DNA of 64,000 bases from Chlorobaculum parvum NCIB 8327 (lineage in GTDB: Bacteria; Bacteroidota; Chlorobiia; Chlorobiales; Chlorobiaceae), in assembly GCF_000020505.1 (NCBI RefSeq), contig NC_011027.1, positions 1,162,001 through 1,226,000 of the forward strand. The letters are read 5' to 3'. Both the position numbers and the translations under genes were made by a program. Positions 8,561-20,098 of the stretch are shown in pieces. Positions within the stretch are counted from its first letter, which is position 1; each line of letters opens with the position of its first letter. The notes beneath the pieces are model-generated. The model was not told where the DNA came from. It worked only from the letters and a program-made list of their open reading frames with translations, and made no database searches.

Positions 8561-9034
8561 TCAGTACGTCAACAGCTTGATGCCCTCTTCAGCCATCGCA
8601 GCAGCAATAACCGGCGGTTTGGCAACGGTAACACCAGCGATAAGATCCGACGGCTGCTTGCCTGTGTTAGGAAGATAAAGCGGGCAAACCTCGACTTTGA
8701 CGCCTTTGGCGATCAGCCCCTTGAGCAGCATCTGGGGTGACTTGTTGAGCGGCTTGAACATCTTTTCCTGGCTGCCTTTCAGGGCAAGCTCGCCAGCCTC
8801 GCCGCAAAGCAGCACGCGAACGGAACGGCCCTGATTGAGGGTCTGGGTTGACAGCACCATTGCCATCATCTGCGCCATGGAATCGTCCGAGGTGACGATC
8901 ACGAACAGGCCTTTATTGCTGCTCTGCACAGTAGCCTGTGGTTCGGCTGAGGCAGTATTGACCGATGTGCCAAACGAAAAAAGAAGGGCAAGAGTTAACG
9001 CGAGAGCGGTCATCGACTTTCTGAACATTGACAT
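8561..9034 (-). CDS. Exported DsrE/DsrF-like family protein
   Basis: 157 residues. An N-terminal signal peptide (residues 1-30, cleavage near ASA-EP) is followed by a DsrE-like fold: GLFVIVTSDD, a helix with MAQMMAMVLSTQ, and RSVRVLLCGEAGELAL. Cysteines occur in LLCGEAG and VEVCPLYLPN. DsrE-fold proteins bind or relay sulfur, so a periplasmic sulfur-handling or redox role is plausible in a sulfur oxidiser. Cytoplasmic DsrEFH is a different, longer-studied branch and its trimeric partners are not here. Confidence 0.8.
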   Translation of the reverse strand: MSMFRKSMTALALTLALLFSFGTSVNTASAEPQATVQSSNKGLFVIVTSDDSMAQMMAMVLSTQTLNQGRSVRVLLCGEAGELALKGSQEKMFKPLNKSPQMLLKGLIAKGVKVEVCPLYLPNTGKQPSDLIAGVTVAKPPVIAAAMAEEGIKLLTY

Positions 9035-9256
9035 AAAAAATGCTCCTATGTTTTCAGATTAACGGGAAATTAACGGGCTTAAGATAACACTTAACGCCCT
9101 GAATAAAGCCATCGTTCGCAAATCTTTTCACAAAATCACTTTTTCTGGCTGCTTTTCCAGGTAGCAGAGCATCGGTTTCGTATCAAGGCCGGGCTATCGT
9201 ATATTTTTCTCTGAACATCGATCCGCTCCGGTCGAAACAAGAAAAAACGCCCCGAC

Positions 9257-10075
9257 ATGACATCCAGAAAGAACTTGCGGCAGAAACTGCACCACATCAT
9301 CTTCGATTACGATACGATTCCCGCCAAAGCGTTCGATCTGGTGTTGATTGTGGCTATCCTGCTGAGCGTAACGGCTGTGATGCTCGATACTGTCAGCTCG
9401 ATTCGCATCGGTTATGGCGAGCTGCTGTACGGACTCGAATGGTTCTTTACGATACTCTTCACCGTTGAATATCTGATCAGGATTTACGCTTCGGATTCCA
9501 GAGCGCGATACATCTTCAGCTTTTATGGCATCATCGACCTGCTGGCGATTCTGCCAACCTATTTCAGCATCTTCGTACCCGGCACCCAATACCTGCTCGT
9601 CATCCGCTTTTTCCGGGTGCTCCGAATCTTCCGATTGCTTAAACTGGTCAAGTTCGTCCAGGAAGCCGAGTTCGTCAAAGCCTCACTGATCGCCTCAAGC
9701 CGCAAAATTGTCTTCTTCCTCTTCTTCGTTCTGGTAACAGTGAGCATTATCGGGGCGCTCATGTACCTTATCGAGGGTGAAGAGAGCGGATTCACCAGTA
9801 TCCCCAAAGGGGTATATTGGGCAATCGTCACCATCACGACGGTCGGCTATGGCGACATCTACCCGCAGACCGTGCTCGGGCGTACCCTCGCCTCCCTGCT
9901 TATGATCGTCGGCTACAGTATCATCGCCGTTCCGACCGGCATCGTCAGCGCTGAAATGGCTGCAATGCACGAAAAAATCGAGGCTGGCAACAAAAAAGAG
10001 GTTTCCTGCTGCGAATCTACCAAACACGACAAAGACGCCTGCTTCTGCAAAATCTGTGGCCGACCTCTGGGTTGA
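9257..10075 (+). CDS. Kv-type six-helix potassium channel
   Basis: 272 residues with voltage-gated channel architecture. The S1-S3 helices lie at about 25-105, and the S4 sensor has regularly spaced arginines (VIRFFRVLRIFRLLKLVKF, about 115-133). S5 is near 150-172, the pore helix carries the K+ selectivity filter TTVGYGD (about 194-200), and S6 is near 215-235. After S6 the short cytoplasmic tail contains a Cys-rich knuckle, CC...CFCKICGRPLG (about 250-272), which looks like a zinc ribbon. The channel conducts K+ across the inner membrane and gating by voltage is inferred from S4. It is monocistronic. Confidence 0.9.
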   Translation: MTSRKNLRQKLHHIIFDYDTIPAKAFDLVLIVAILLSVTAVMLDTVSSIRIGYGELLYGLEWFFTILFTVEYLIRIYASDSRARYIFSFYGIIDLLAILPTYFSIFVPGTQYLLVIRFFRVLRIFRLLKLVKFVQEAEFVKASLIASSRKIVFFLFFVLVTVSIIGALMYLIEGEESGFTSIPKGVYWAIVTITTVGYGDIYPQTVLGRTLASLLMIVGYSIIAVPTGIVSAEMAAMHEKIEAGNKKEVSCCESTKHDKDACFCKICGRPLG

Positions 10076-10365
10076 GATTCCACAATCACTCCCCTTCTTT
10101 ATCCCTGCGACTGAGGCATAATGCCAGTATGAAGTTGTTCCTGTAAATGCCCCTGTTGTTTAATGAACGTTGGTTTTTCGACGATGTTACCGGTTCTTCT
10201 TGATTTGTTTTTTCGGTTAGAGTGGTGCTTTGCTCTGTAAAGCTCTTTATCTCTTCCCGCACAACCGAACAAACCCGTCTTTCGCAAGCAATTCAACTTG
10301 TGTACTTTACACGATCCTAAACATTCGAAGACAGCCACGTAATCTGTCTTAAATCGTATCCACCT

Positions 10366-11460
10366 ATGCTAAACAAAGTCTTTTTTCCGGGGAAATATAT
10401 TCAGGGAGCAGGCGCGCTCGACGAGTTGCCTGAGCTTATCCGCTCATTCGGCAAATGCGGCTTGCTGCTCGGGTCGCCGACGGTGCTGGAAACAATCCTT
10501 CCGGACAGCGGTCTGGATGTTCAAAGCGGGCTGTTGAATACCGAGCTGTTTCATGGCGAGTGCTCGGCAACCGAGCTGTCGAGACTGGAAAAAGTGATCC
10601 GTGAGCGGAAAAGCGACGTGCTGGTGGGTATGGGTGGCGGCAAAACGATCGACGCTGCCAAGGTCGCTGCTGATCGCGCTGGCGTTCCGGTCATCATCGT
10701 ACCGACCATCGCATCAACCGATGCTCCATGCAGCGGTTGCGCCGTGGTCTATTCCGACGATGGCGCGTTCGAATCGGTCGCGTATCAGAAATCGAATCCG
10801 GCGGCGGTGCTGGTGGATCTGAACATTATCGCCAAGGCTCCGGCCCGGTTCCTCGTAGCTGGTATGGGCGACGCACTGGCCACCTGGTTCGAAGCGCGCT
10901 CGTGCAGCGCCACCAAATCCCCGAATTCGTGCGGCGGACTCAGCACCCTGACCGGCCTCAGCCTCGCGCAGCTCTGTTACGACACGCTACTCCAGTACGG
11001 AAACGCGGCCCGCATCGCAGCTGAACAGCAGGTGATCACGCCCGCACTTGAACACATCGTCGAAGCCAACATCCTTCTGAGCGGTGTGGGATTTGAGAGC
11101 GGCGGACTGGCCAGTGCGCATTCGATTCACAACGGACTCACGGCGCTGCCCGAAACGCACCGCTTTTATCACGGCGAAAAGGTGGCGTTTGGCACGCTTG
11201 CGGGACTGCACCTCACCGATGCAGATCCGGCTGAAATCGAGACAGTGTACAGCTTCTGCGAACAGGTCGGCCTACCGACCACGCTTGCCGACATCGGCCT
11301 CGAAAACGCCGACCCTGCGAAACTGATGCCGGCTGCCGAAAAAGCCTGTGCTCCGAGCGAATGCATCCACAACGAAGCCGGAACAGTCACGCCAAACAAA
11401 GTGCTGCACGCCATGCTTGCCGCCGACGCTTACGGCCAGCAGCGCAGGCGAAAGGTCTGA
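10366..11460 (+). CDS. gldA: Glycerol dehydrogenase-type Fe/Zn alcohol dehydrogenase
   Basis: 364 residues, the standard length for GldA. NAD-binding GMGGGKTIDAAK (about 86-97) and the PTIASTDAPCS segment typical of glycerol dehydrogenases are present. Metal ligands include the Asp in GMGDALATWFEA and histidines in SAHSIHNGLT and FYHGEKVAFG. The enzyme oxidises glycerol, or reduces dihydroxyacetone, with NAD+ in the cytoplasm. It lies about 100-150 bp before the N-ATPase operon in the same direction with no terminator in between, so read-through is possible. The metabolic link between them is unclear. Confidence 0.88.
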   Translation: MLNKVFFPGKYIQGAGALDELPELIRSFGKCGLLLGSPTVLETILPDSGLDVQSGLLNTELFHGECSATELSRLEKVIRERKSDVLVGMGGGKTIDAAKVAADRAGVPVIIVPTIASTDAPCSGCAVVYSDDGAFESVAYQKSNPAAVLVDLNIIAKAPARFLVAGMGDALATWFEARSCSATKSPNSCGGLSTLTGLSLAQLCYDTLLQYGNAARIAAEQQVITPALEHIVEANILLSGVGFESGGLASAHSIHNGLTALPETHRFYHGEKVAFGTLAGLHLTDADPAEIETVYSFCEQVGLPTTLADIGLENADPAKLMPAAEKACAPSECIHNEAGTVTPNKVLHAMLAADAYGQQRRRKV

Positions 11461-11490
11461 TTCCCCCTCGCCGAAAGCCGCAGCTTTTGA

Positions 11491-13089
<1,599 letters not shown>

Positions 13090-13090
13090 A

Positions 13091-13495
13091 ATGCTTGCCG
13101 ACTCGATGCATCTGAAAATCCTGCTGCCGTACAAGGTGTTCGCCGTAAAAGAGAATGTGGTGGACATCGTGGCCGAAACGGAGAAGGGCTCCTACGGCGT
13201 TCTGCCGAACCGGCTCGACTGCATCGCGCCGCTTGTGCCGGGCATTCTGATGTATAAGACTGCCAACGAAGGAGAAACCTTCGTTGCGGTCGATCAGGGC
13301 ATTCTCGTCAAAACCGGCCCCGAGGTCGTCGTATCGGTGCGTCACGCCATTGGCGGTGTCGATCTCGGCCAGCTCGAATCGGCGGTGAAGCAGCAGTTTC
13401 TCGATCTCGATGAGCGGGAACGCAGCGTGCGCGGTACGATGGCCAAGCTGGAGAGCAGCTTCATCCGGCGCTACATGGAGCTGAAGCATGAATGA
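13091..13495 (+). CDS. atpC: N-ATPase F1 subunit epsilon
   Basis: 134 residues with the epsilon N-terminal beta-sandwich (MHLKILLPYKVF, then EKGSYGVLPNRLDC, then FVAVDQGILVKTG) and a shorter helical C-terminus than housekeeping epsilon. It connects the rotor to F1. The start is 1 bp after the atpD stop, and its end overlaps atpQ by 8 bp, as expected for a tightly coupled operon. Confidence 0.93.
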   Translation: MLADSMHLKILLPYKVFAVKENVVDIVAETEKGSYGVLPNRLDCIAPLVPGILMYKTANEGETFVAVDQGILVKTGPEVVVSVRHAIGGVDLGQLESAVKQQFLDLDERERSVRGTMAKLESSFIRRYMELKHE

Positions 13496-13811
13496 ACGCG
13501 AGCACGGCAAACTGTCGGCAGACGAAAAGCCGCTTGAAAAGCGCGTCGGCGACAGTGAACTGCGCAAAATCATGGCGCGGAAAAACGCGAACCGGAGCAT
13601 CTGGGAGGGATTCGCTATGTTCGGCATCATCGGCTGGGCGGTGGCGATTCCGACGCTCGTCGGCGTGGCGGTCGGCGTCTGGCTCGACCGGCACTACCCG
13701 TCGCCTCACTCCTGGACGCTGACCATGATCGTCATCGGCGTAGTGATCGGCTGCCTGAACGCCTGGCACTGGGTCTCGGAGGAAAACCGGAATATCGACA
13801 AGGAGGAGTGA
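13488..13811 (+). CDS. atpQ: N-ATPase small membrane subunit AtpQ (AtpI/AtpZ-like)
   Basis: 107 residues. A charged N-terminus is followed by two membrane helices (about 43-64 and 73-92) separated by a VWLDRHYPSPHSW loop, the layout of AtpI/AtpZ-type proteins. AtpI-type proteins assist assembly of the c-ring, and in N-ATPase operons this protein sits between atpC and atpR. The identity rests on operon position plus topology. Confidence 0.85.
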   Translation: MNEREHGKLSADEKPLEKRVGDSELRKIMARKNANRSIWEGFAMFGIIGWAVAIPTLVGVAVGVWLDRHYPSPHSWTLTMIVIGVVIGCLNAWHWVSEENRNIDKEE

Positions 13812-13812
13812 C

Positions 13813-14115
13813 ATGACAACGAATCTTCTGGCAATACTCGGCGGCTTCGCGCTGGGATTGTTCTACTTCGGCGGACTCTGGCTGACGGTCAGGAAGGGAC
13901 TCTTCTCGCCGCACCCGGCGCTGCTGTTCCTGACAAGCTCGCTGCTGCGCACGGCGGGCGTGATCGGCGGATTCCTCCTCATTTCGGCGGGCGATCCGGT
14001 GCGTCTGCTGCTGGCTGTCGGCGGATTCGTGGCGGCAAAAGTGACGAGCATCGTCCTCGGACGCCGCGACGGCGCGTCGGAACATCGCGGCAAAAAGGAG
14101 ACACCATGCATCTGA
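13813..14115 (+). CDS. atpR: N-ATPase small membrane subunit AtpR
   Basis: 100 residues with three hydrophobic helices (about 5-25, 34-55 and 60-80). Conserved-looking arginines lie at the helix edges (LLRTAG, VRLLL). AtpR is specific to N-ATPase operons and is proposed to interact with the c subunit. It starts 1 bp after atpQ and overlaps atpB by 10 bp. Confidence 0.85.
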   Translation: MTTNLLAILGGFALGLFYFGGLWLTVRKGLFSPHPALLFLTSSLLRTAGVIGGFLLISAGDPVRLLLAVGGFVAAKVTSIVLGRRDGASEHRGKKETPCI

Positions 14116-14786
14116 GCAGCGACGAGGTCGTCCTCTGGCAGTCGGGTTTTCTGAAGCTCAACCTGACCATCGTCACCACCTGGGCGGTGATGCTGCTGCT
14201 CGCGGGCGGTTCGTGGCTCATCACGCGGCGGCTCTCGACCGGCATCACGATTTCGCGCTGGCAGAGCGTGCTGGAGATCATCGTTACGATGGCGCGTCGG
14301 CAGATCGGCGAGGTCGGCCTGCAAAAGCCTGAAAAGTACCTCCCCTTCATCGCAACGCTCTTCCTCTTCATCGCCACGGCGAACCTCTGCACGGTCATTC
14401 CCGGCTACGAACCGCCGACCGGTTCGCTCTCCACCACGGCGGCGCTCGCGCTCTCGGTCTTCATCGCGGTGCCGCTCTTCGGAATCGCGGAGAGCGGCCT
14501 CGTGGGCTACCTGAAAACCTACGCCGAACCGACGCCCATCATGCTCCCCTTCAACATCGTCGGCGAGCTGACCCGCACGATGGCGCTTGCCGTGCGTCTG
14601 TTCGGCAACATGATGAGTGGCGACATGATTCTCGTCATTCTGCTGACGATTTCACCGCTCGTCTTTCCGGTGCTGATGAACATCCTCGGCCTCTTGACCG
14701 GCATGGTGCAGGCCTACATTTTCAGCATCCTGGCCACGGTCTATATCGCCGCCGCAACCAGAACGCGCGAAAAATCAACAAGTTAA
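14106..14786 (+). CDS. atpB: N-ATPase Fo subunit a
   Basis: 226 residues, membrane stator subunit with about five helices. The essential stator arginine lies in LAVRLFGNMMSGD (about residues 160-172), next to the family signature GELTRTM. Together with the c-ring it forms the ion half-channels. The start overlaps atpR. The ribosome-binding site AAGGAG is 5 nt before ATG. Confidence 0.95.
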   Translation: MHLSSDEVVLWQSGFLKLNLTIVTTWAVMLLLAGGSWLITRRLSTGITISRWQSVLEIIVTMARRQIGEVGLQKPEKYLPFIATLFLFIATANLCTVIPGYEPPTGSLSTTAALALSVFIAVPLFGIAESGLVGYLKTYAEPTPIMLPFNIVGELTRTMALAVRLFGNMMSGDMILVILLTISPLVFPVLMNILGLLTGMVQAYIFSILATVYIAAATRTREKSTS

Positions 14787-14803
14787 CCAAACGAGAAACC
14801 ATC

Positions 14804-15085
14804 ATGGATACGCTCACCATCATCGCGATTGTCTCCATCGCCACCGCGGGACTGTCGATCGGCATCGGCGTCATTGGCCCGGCACTCGGCCAGGGACGGG
14901 CCGTTTCGTCCGCCCTCACGGCGCTCGCCCAGCAGCCTGACGCCGCCTCCACCATCACCCGCACGCTCTTTGTCGGACTGGCCATGATCGAATCGATCGC
15001 GATCTACTGCTTCGTGATTTCGATCATCCTGATCTTCGCCAATCCGTTTTGGAACCACGCAATTGCTCAAGTTGGAGGCCACTAA
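14804..15085 (+). CDS. atpE: N-ATPase Fo subunit c with Na+-type ligands
   Basis: 93 residues forming a two-helix hairpin with the GxGxGxG-like first helix (IGIGVIGPALGQG). Ion-site residues by count are Gln30 in helix 1, then Met61 (backbone), Glu63, Ser64 and Tyr68 in helix 2 (AMIESIAIY). They correspond to Q32, V63, E65, S66 and Y70 of the Ilyobacter Na+ c-ring. Ile65 replaces the Thr that holds a structural water. The pattern predicts Na+ rather than H+ coupling, which is an inference. The stop overlaps the atpF start (TAATG). Confidence 0.94.
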   Translation: MDTLTIIAIVSIATAGLSIGIGVIGPALGQGRAVSSALTALAQQPDAASTITRTLFVGLAMIESIAIYCFVISIILIFANPFWNHAIAQVGGH

Positions 15086-15867
15086 TGCTGATCGACTGGT
15101 TCACGGTTGTAGCGCAGCTCGTCAATTTTCTGATCCTGATCTGGCTGCTGAAGCGCTTTCTCTACCAGCCGGTGCTGAAAGCGCTCGACGAGCGGGAAAT
15201 AAAGATCGCCACCGAGCTTGAACACGCCGCGAGCGTCGAAGCCGAGGCCTCTCGCGAGAAGGCCGAGTGGCAGAAGAAGAACGACGAGTTTGCGCAGCAG
15301 CGCCAGCAGATGATGAAACAGGCAACGGACGAGGCCACGACCCGGCGCAGCGAGCTGCTCGACGAGGCGCGACAGGAATACGACGCGCTTCATTCGAGAC
15401 TGCTCGAAACCCTGAAGCGCGAAGAAGCCGAGCGGCAGGAGGAGGCCGAACGGCGAGTAAGCGACGAAATCTTTTCGGTGGCCGGAAAGCTGCTGACCGA
15501 GCTCGCCGACGAGTCGCTCGAATCGCGGATTATCGACAAGTTCTGCCGCAAGCTCGAAGCGGGCGGCCCGGAGATTGCCGGACAACTCGAAGGACAAAAC
15601 GGCGCAGCGAAGCAGGCCATCGTGCGCAGCACCTTCCCGCTCACGCCGGAGCAGCGTGAAAAGGTGAGCGGCACGATAACGACGTTGCTCGGCGTGGAGA
15701 CTCCCCTTTCATTCGAGCAATCGGATAAAGCCGGATGCGGCATCGAGCTGTGCGTGGATGGCTTGTGCATTTCGTGGCACTTCCAGGCGGCGCTAGACGC
15801 GCTGAAGCGAGCCGCCGACGAGTACCGTGATCGTGAAACGGATAACGGAGCGGCGGATGCCAGATAA
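15085..15867 (+). CDS. atpF: N-ATPase subunit b, long form with delta-like C-terminus
   Basis: 260 residues, starting at the ATG that overlaps the atpE stop. One N-terminal membrane helix (about 5-25) is followed by a long charged coiled coil (about 35-150). A C-terminal region (about 165-245) resembles the delta/OSCP end ([15 protein letters not shown], then [12 protein letters not shown]). No separate atpH is present in the operon, so this subunit probably supplies both the peripheral stalk and the delta function, as known for N-ATPases. It overlaps the start of atpA. Confidence 0.9.
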   Translation: MLIDWFTVVAQLVNFLILIWLLKRFLYQPVLKALDEREIKIATELEHAASVEAEASREKAEWQKKNDEFAQQRQQMMKQATDEATTRRSELLDEARQEYDALHSRLLETLKREEAERQEEAERRVSDEIFSVAGKLLTELADESLESRIIDKFCRKLEAGGPEIAGQLEGQNGAAKQAIVRSTFPLTPEQREKVSGTITTLLGVETPLSFEQSDKAGCGIELCVDGLCISWHFQAALDALKRAADEYRDRETDNGAADAR

Positions 15868-17383
15868 AAGCGGACATCCTCTGGACAAGGCACTCGACAG
15901 TGTCCGGCAGGCACGCGAAGGGTGGTCGGCTGATCTGGCGCTCGTCGAGGAGGGCGTCGTGCGGACAGTGCTGAACGGCATCGTCAAGGTTGACGGCCTG
16001 CCGGGCGTCGGCTACGAGGAGCTGGTGCGATTTCACGAAAACCTTTACGGCATCGCCTTCAACATCGATCCCGGCGAGGTGGGCGTGGTGCTGCTCGGCG
16101 ACTACGCCCGACTCAGAACTGGCGACAGGGCGTGGCGCACGGGCCGCGTTACCGACGTGCCGGTCGGCGAGCAGCTCATCGGGCGCGTGATCGATCCGCT
16201 CGGCCAGCCGCTCGACGAACTCGGCCCAGTCAAAACCACCAAGCGGTGGCCGATCGAGCGCCCCGCCCCGCCCATCATGGATCGCGATCCGGTGACCGTG
16301 CCGCTGCAAACCGGCATCAAGGTGATCGACGCCATCGTGCCGGTCGGGCGGGGCCAGCGCGAGTTGATCCTCGGCGACCGGCAGACCGGCAAAACCTCTG
16401 TGGCGCTCTCGGCGATGATCAACCAGCGCCAGAACGAGGTGCTATGCATCTACTGCGCCATTGGTCAGAAAGCGGCTTCCGTCGCCAAGGCGGTCGCGGT
16501 CTTGCGCGACCACGGCGCAATGGAGCACACCATCGTGCTGGTCACCGAAGGCAACGACCCGCCCGGCCTGCAATACATCGCGCCGTACGCCGCCACCAGC
16601 ATCGCCGAATATTTCATGCAGCAGGGGCGCGACGTGCTGATTGTTTACGACGATTTGACGAATCACGCCCGCGCCTACCGCGAGCTGTCGCTGCTGCTCA
16701 AGCGCCCGCCCGGACGCGAGGCTTTTCCGGGCGACATCTTCTACATCCACTCTCGGCTTCTGGAACGTGCCACGCACCTGCGCCGCGAACTCGGCGGCGG
16801 CTCCTTGACCGCTCTGCCGATCATCGAAACCGAGGCGCAGAACATCTCGGCCTACATCCCGACCAACCTGATCTCGATCACCGATGGCCAGCTCTATCTT
16901 TCGCCGACGCTTTTCGAGCTTGGCATTCTGCCCGCCGTTGACATCGGCAAATCGGTCTCGCGCGTTGGTGGCAAGGCGCAACTCGCGGCCTACCGCGCGG
17001 TCACCGGCAGCCTCAAGCTCGCCTACGCGCAGTTCGAGGAGCTGGAAAACTTCGCCCGTTTCGGCACGCGGCTGGACGAAGCGAGCCGCAACATCATCGA
17101 GCACGGCCAGCGCATCCGCGAGTGCTTCAAGCAGGACGAATTCGACGTCCTCTCGCTGCCCGAGCAGATGCTCATTCTGCTGGCGCTGACCGAAGGGAGC
17201 TTCGAGCGGATCGGGCTTGAGGCGATACGCGAGGCGATGGACAAGGTGCAGGCATCGGCATCGGAATTACCGGAGGAGCTGGTGGCGCGAATTCTCTCCG
17301 GCAAGGAGCTTGCCGACGACGACCGTCTTTTCATGCTCGAAATCGCGAACCGGGCGCTCGAACAGTTCGGAAAAAGCTCATGA
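15857..17383 (+). CDS. atpA: N-type F1Fo ATPase, F1 subunit alpha
   Basis: 508 residues. Walker A is [25 protein letters not shown]-type sequence precedes it, and the C-terminal arginine-finger region is [15 protein letters not shown], then [12 protein letters not shown]. This is the non-catalytic nucleotide-binding subunit. The ATG at 15857 (MPDKSGH) with GGAG 6 nt upstream is preferred over the GTG at 15827, and it lies inside the end of atpF. The stop overlaps atpG by 4 bp (ATGA). Confidence 0.95.
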   Translation: MPDKSGHPLDKALDSVRQAREGWSADLALVEEGVVRTVLNGIVKVDGLPGVGYEELVRFHENLYGIAFNIDPGEVGVVLLGDYARLRTGDRAWRTGRVTDVPVGEQLIGRVIDPLGQPLDELGPVKTTKRWPIERPAPPIMDRDPVTVPLQTGIKVIDAIVPVGRGQRELILGDRQTGKTSVALSAMINQRQNEVLCIYCAIGQKAASVAKAVAVLRDHGAMEHTIVLVTEGNDPPGLQYIAPYAATSIAEYFMQQGRDVLIVYDDLTNHARAYRELSLLLKRPPGREAFPGDIFYIHSRLLERATHLRRELGGGSLTALPIIETEAQNISAYIPTNLISITDGQLYLSPTLFELGILPAVDIGKSVSRVGGKAQLAAYRAVTGSLKLAYAQFEELENFARFGTRLDEASRNIIEHGQRIRECFKQDEFDVLSLPEQMLILLALTEGSFERIGLEAIREAMDKVQASASELPEELVARILSGKELADDDRLFMLEIANRALEQFGKSS

Positions 17384-18273
17384 GCGAATCGATTGAACTT
17401 CTGCGCAGCAAAATCGCGCACGCGGGCACACTCGGCTCGGTGGTTCGGACGATGAAAACGCTCGCCGCAGTCAACATCCGCCAGTACGAAGAGGCCGTCC
17501 GGGCACTCGGCGACTACTACCGCACCATCGAACTCGGTCTGTTCGGCAGCCTGCACCTCACCGAAAACGGCCACTCGGCATTCCGGCGCCAGCACAGCCG
17601 GAAGGTGCTCGTCATCGCCATCATTTTCGGCTCCGACCAGGGGCTGGTCGGCCAGTTCAACGACCTCATCGCCGACACGGTGAAGCAAGAAATCGCAACC
17701 ATCTCCGGAGAGATTACCGTTATTCCGGTCGGCGAGCGCGTGCAGACGAGGCTCGAAGACGCAGGCGTCCACACCAGCACGCTCTTCGCTCTGCCGAACT
17801 CGGTCAACGCCATAACCCCGCTCGTCGGCGACCTGCTCACCGAGGTCGAGCGGCTGCGCGAAAAGGCACCGGCCATCGAACTCCGGCTCTTCTACAACAG
17901 CCCGGTCAGCGGCGAACAGTACCAGGCAGTCTCGATGCACCTCTTGCCGTTTGACGAAGAGTGGGAAAAGCAGGTTAAAAGCCATGTCAGAAAATGGCCG
18001 ACCAGTTCGCCACCGGAAATACTGAACGGCGTGCGCACCGTGCAGTGGGCGCTGGTTCGGGAGTACCTCTTCGTCTCGCTCTTCCGTGCCTGCGCCGAAT
18101 CGCTCGCTGCCGAAAACGCCAGCCGCCTTTCGGCCATGCAGCGAGCCGAAAAAAACATCGACGACATGCTCGAAGAGCTCGGCCAGCGCTACAACGAACG
18201 CCGTCAGGCGGAGATCGACGAAGAGCTGTTTGACGTCGTTTCCGGCTTTCAGTCGCTTGGCGAGAACAAATAA
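17380..18273 (+). CDS. atpG: N-ATPase F1 subunit gamma
   Basis: 297 residues, the rotor shaft. The N-terminal helix has the gamma signature ([21 protein letters not shown]), and the C-terminal helix carries [20 protein letters not shown]. The central Rossmann-like domain has [14 protein letters not shown]. It is the last gene of the ATPase operon. The next gene is 143 bp downstream and I see no strong U-run terminator between them. Confidence 0.93.
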   Translation: MSESIELLRSKIAHAGTLGSVVRTMKTLAAVNIRQYEEAVRALGDYYRTIELGLFGSLHLTENGHSAFRRQHSRKVLVIAIIFGSDQGLVGQFNDLIADTVKQEIATISGEITVIPVGERVQTRLEDAGVHTSTLFALPNSVNAITPLVGDLLTEVERLREKAPAIELRLFYNSPVSGEQYQAVSMHLLPFDEEWEKQVKSHVRKWPTSSPPEILNGVRTVQWALVREYLFVSLFRACAESLAAENASRLSAMQRAEKNIDDMLEELGQRYNERRQAEIDEELFDVVSGFQSLGENK

Positions 18274-18415
18274 CAGCAATGGGTTAACGCTCATTGAGCA
18301 TGCGCACCGCCCCGATCTGAAAATATCCGGCAGGTTTTCCCGATAAACATGCTAAATTCTGCCCTTTGCGCACTATGAATACATTGCCCTGACTTTTTCA
18401 CCCATCACATCTTCC

Positions 18416-19699
18416 ATGCAGTTTTCCGCACTCGGCCTTATCGATCCGCTCCTCAAAGCTCTTGACGAAGAGGGCTACAGCTCCCCCACCCCCATTCAGG
18501 CCGAAGCGATTCCGCTACTGCTCGAAGGTCACGACCTGCTTGGCTGCGCCCAGACCGGCACCGGCAAAACCGCTGCGTTCGCACTTCCGATTCTGCAACT
18601 GCTGCATCAGGATCAGGAGCACGGACGCAAGCGCAAAATCCGGTGCCTGGTGCTGACGCCGACGCGAGAACTTGCCCTGCAGATCGGCGAGAGCTTCGAG
18701 GCTTACGGTCGCCATACCGGACTAAAAAGCACCGTGATCTTCGGCGGCGTGAACCAGAACCCGCAGACAAGAACGCTTGCAGGCGGCGTGGATATTCTGG
18801 TCGCCACGCCGGGCCGACTGCTCGACCTGATGGGACAGGAGCATCTGCACTTGCGCGACATCGAATATTTCGTGCTCGACGAGGCCGACCGGATGCTCGA
18901 CATGGGCTTTATCCACGATGTAAAAAAAGTGCTTGCTGCACTGCCAAAGAAAAAGCAGTCGCTCTTCTTTTCGGCGACCATGCCCCCGGCCATCGTCAAT
19001 CTGGCCGCATCGATTCTGCACCAGCCGAAAAAGGTGACCGTCACGCCGGTTTCATCGACTGCTGAAATCATCAACCAGCACATCCTGTTCGTTGACCGCG
19101 AGAACAAAAACAGCCTTCTCGAACATCTGCTGCAAAACCGCGACATCTCGTCAGTTCTTGCATTCACCCGCACCAAACACGGCGCCGACAAGGTCGCGAA
19201 ATTCCTGACACGTAAAAACATCAAAGCCGAAGCTATCCACGGCAACAAATCGCAAAACGCCCGCCAGCGAGCGCTCGGCAACTTCAAAAGCGGCGAAACC
19301 CGTGTGCTGGTCGCCACCGACATCGCGGCCAGAGGCATCGACGTGGACGACCTCGAATACGTCATCAACATCGACCTGCCCAACGTAGCCGAAACCTACG
19401 TCCACCGCATCGGCCGCACAGGCCGGGCTGGCAACCGCGGCACGGCCTACTCCTTCTGCAACGCCGAAGAGAAAGAGTACCTGCGCGACATCGAAAAACT
19501 GATCGACAAATCGATTACGGTTATCGACAACCATCCGTATCCGATGATGAACTTCGAGGTGGAAGCGCCGAAGCCTATAGTATCGAAGAAAGGCAATGGA
19601 GGTCAGCAAAAACCGAAGGAGAAGGAGAAGAAAGCAAAGCAGGACTCAGCTACGAAAAGCTCAGGGCGCAAAAGAAGATACTTTGGGAAACGGGGCTGA
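18416..19699 (+). CDS. rhlE: DEAD-box ATP-dependent RNA helicase, RhlE type
   Basis: 427 residues containing the complete motif set: the Q motif (GYSSPTPIQ), motif I AQTGTGKT, Ia PTRELA, II DEAD, III SAT, IV-V region [13 protein letters not shown] and [13 protein letters not shown] Lys-rich low-complexity tail follows residue 390 ([17 protein letters not shown]). It unwinds short RNA duplexes in ribosome assembly or mRNA turnover. The gene is alone, and a long palindrome lies just downstream. Confidence 0.93.
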   Translation: MQFSALGLIDPLLKALDEEGYSSPTPIQAEAIPLLLEGHDLLGCAQTGTGKTAAFALPILQLLHQDQEHGRKRKIRCLVLTPTRELALQIGESFEAYGRHTGLKSTVIFGGVNQNPQTRTLAGGVDILVATPGRLLDLMGQEHLHLRDIEYFVLDEADRMLDMGFIHDVKKVLAALPKKKQSLFFSATMPPAIVNLAASILHQPKKVTVTPVSSTAEIINQHILFVDRENKNSLLEHLLQNRDISSVLAFTRTKHGADKVAKFLTRKNIKAEAIHGNKSQNARQRALGNFKSGETRVLVATDIAARGIDVDDLEYVINIDLPNVAETYVHRIGRTGRAGNRGTAYSFCNAEEKEYLRDIEKLIDKSITVIDNHPYPMMNFEVEAPKPIVSKKGNGGQQKPKEKEKKAKQDSATKSSGRKRRYFGKRG

Positions 19700-19717
19700 A
19701 CTGAAACGATTTCAGTA

Positions 19718-19788
19718 TCACACAAAATCGGGCCCAAAAAGCAGATTAAGATAATAAGCGATGCCTTTTGTGGTCCGATTTTGTGTGA
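19718..19788. repeat. 71-bp long palindrome with perfect 14-bp ends
   Basis: TCACACAAAATCGG (19718-19731) is the exact reverse complement of CCGATTTTGTGTGA (19775-19788). Pairing continues imperfectly inwards (CCCAAAAAGCA against TGCCTTTTGTGG). It lies between the convergent rhlE and the small gene on the minus strand. No U-run follows, so it is not a typical terminator. A miniature transposable element end pair or a long RNA hairpin are the alternatives. Confidence 0.6.
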
Positions 19789-19801
19789 AAAGCCAGACGT
19801 T

Positions 19802-20098
19802 TTATTCTGGAGAATATACCTTTAACGTATAATCTCCATTGGAGAAACGAACAACTACTGTATCGCCACTTTTAGCATTTATTTCAAGATGCTTATCAGA
19901 TTTTTCAGGCATGTTTACTTTGCATGAGATTTTATGGTCGTCCTCATCACACTTACCACCGACACCCCATTCAAATATATCGCTTTGTTCGCATTCAAGG
20001 TGATTTGAATGTTTGAAATGGCTTGGCAAATGCAATTCAAAAACCACTTCTTTTGACTTGCCATTATCTTCAATTTCATTGATTACTTTAATAGCCAT
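19802..20098 (-). CDS. Small hypothetical protein, unknown function
   Basis: 98 residues starting MAIKVINEIEDNGKSK. GGAGG precedes the ATG at 20098 with 5-nt spacing, so this start is well supported over one 15 codons earlier. It is predicted to be a soluble, beta-rich protein with two cysteine pairs (LECEQ, GKCDEDDHKISC). Codon use is AT-rich compared with the neighbours. I do not recognise a family. It lies alone next to an AT-rich non-coding stretch, so it may be a recent arrival. Confidence 0.6.
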   Translation of the reverse strand: MAIKVINEIEDNGKSKEVVFELHLPSHFKHSNHLECEQSDIFEWGVGGKCDEDDHKISCKVNMPEKSDKHLEINAKSGDTVVVRFSNGDYTLKVYSPE

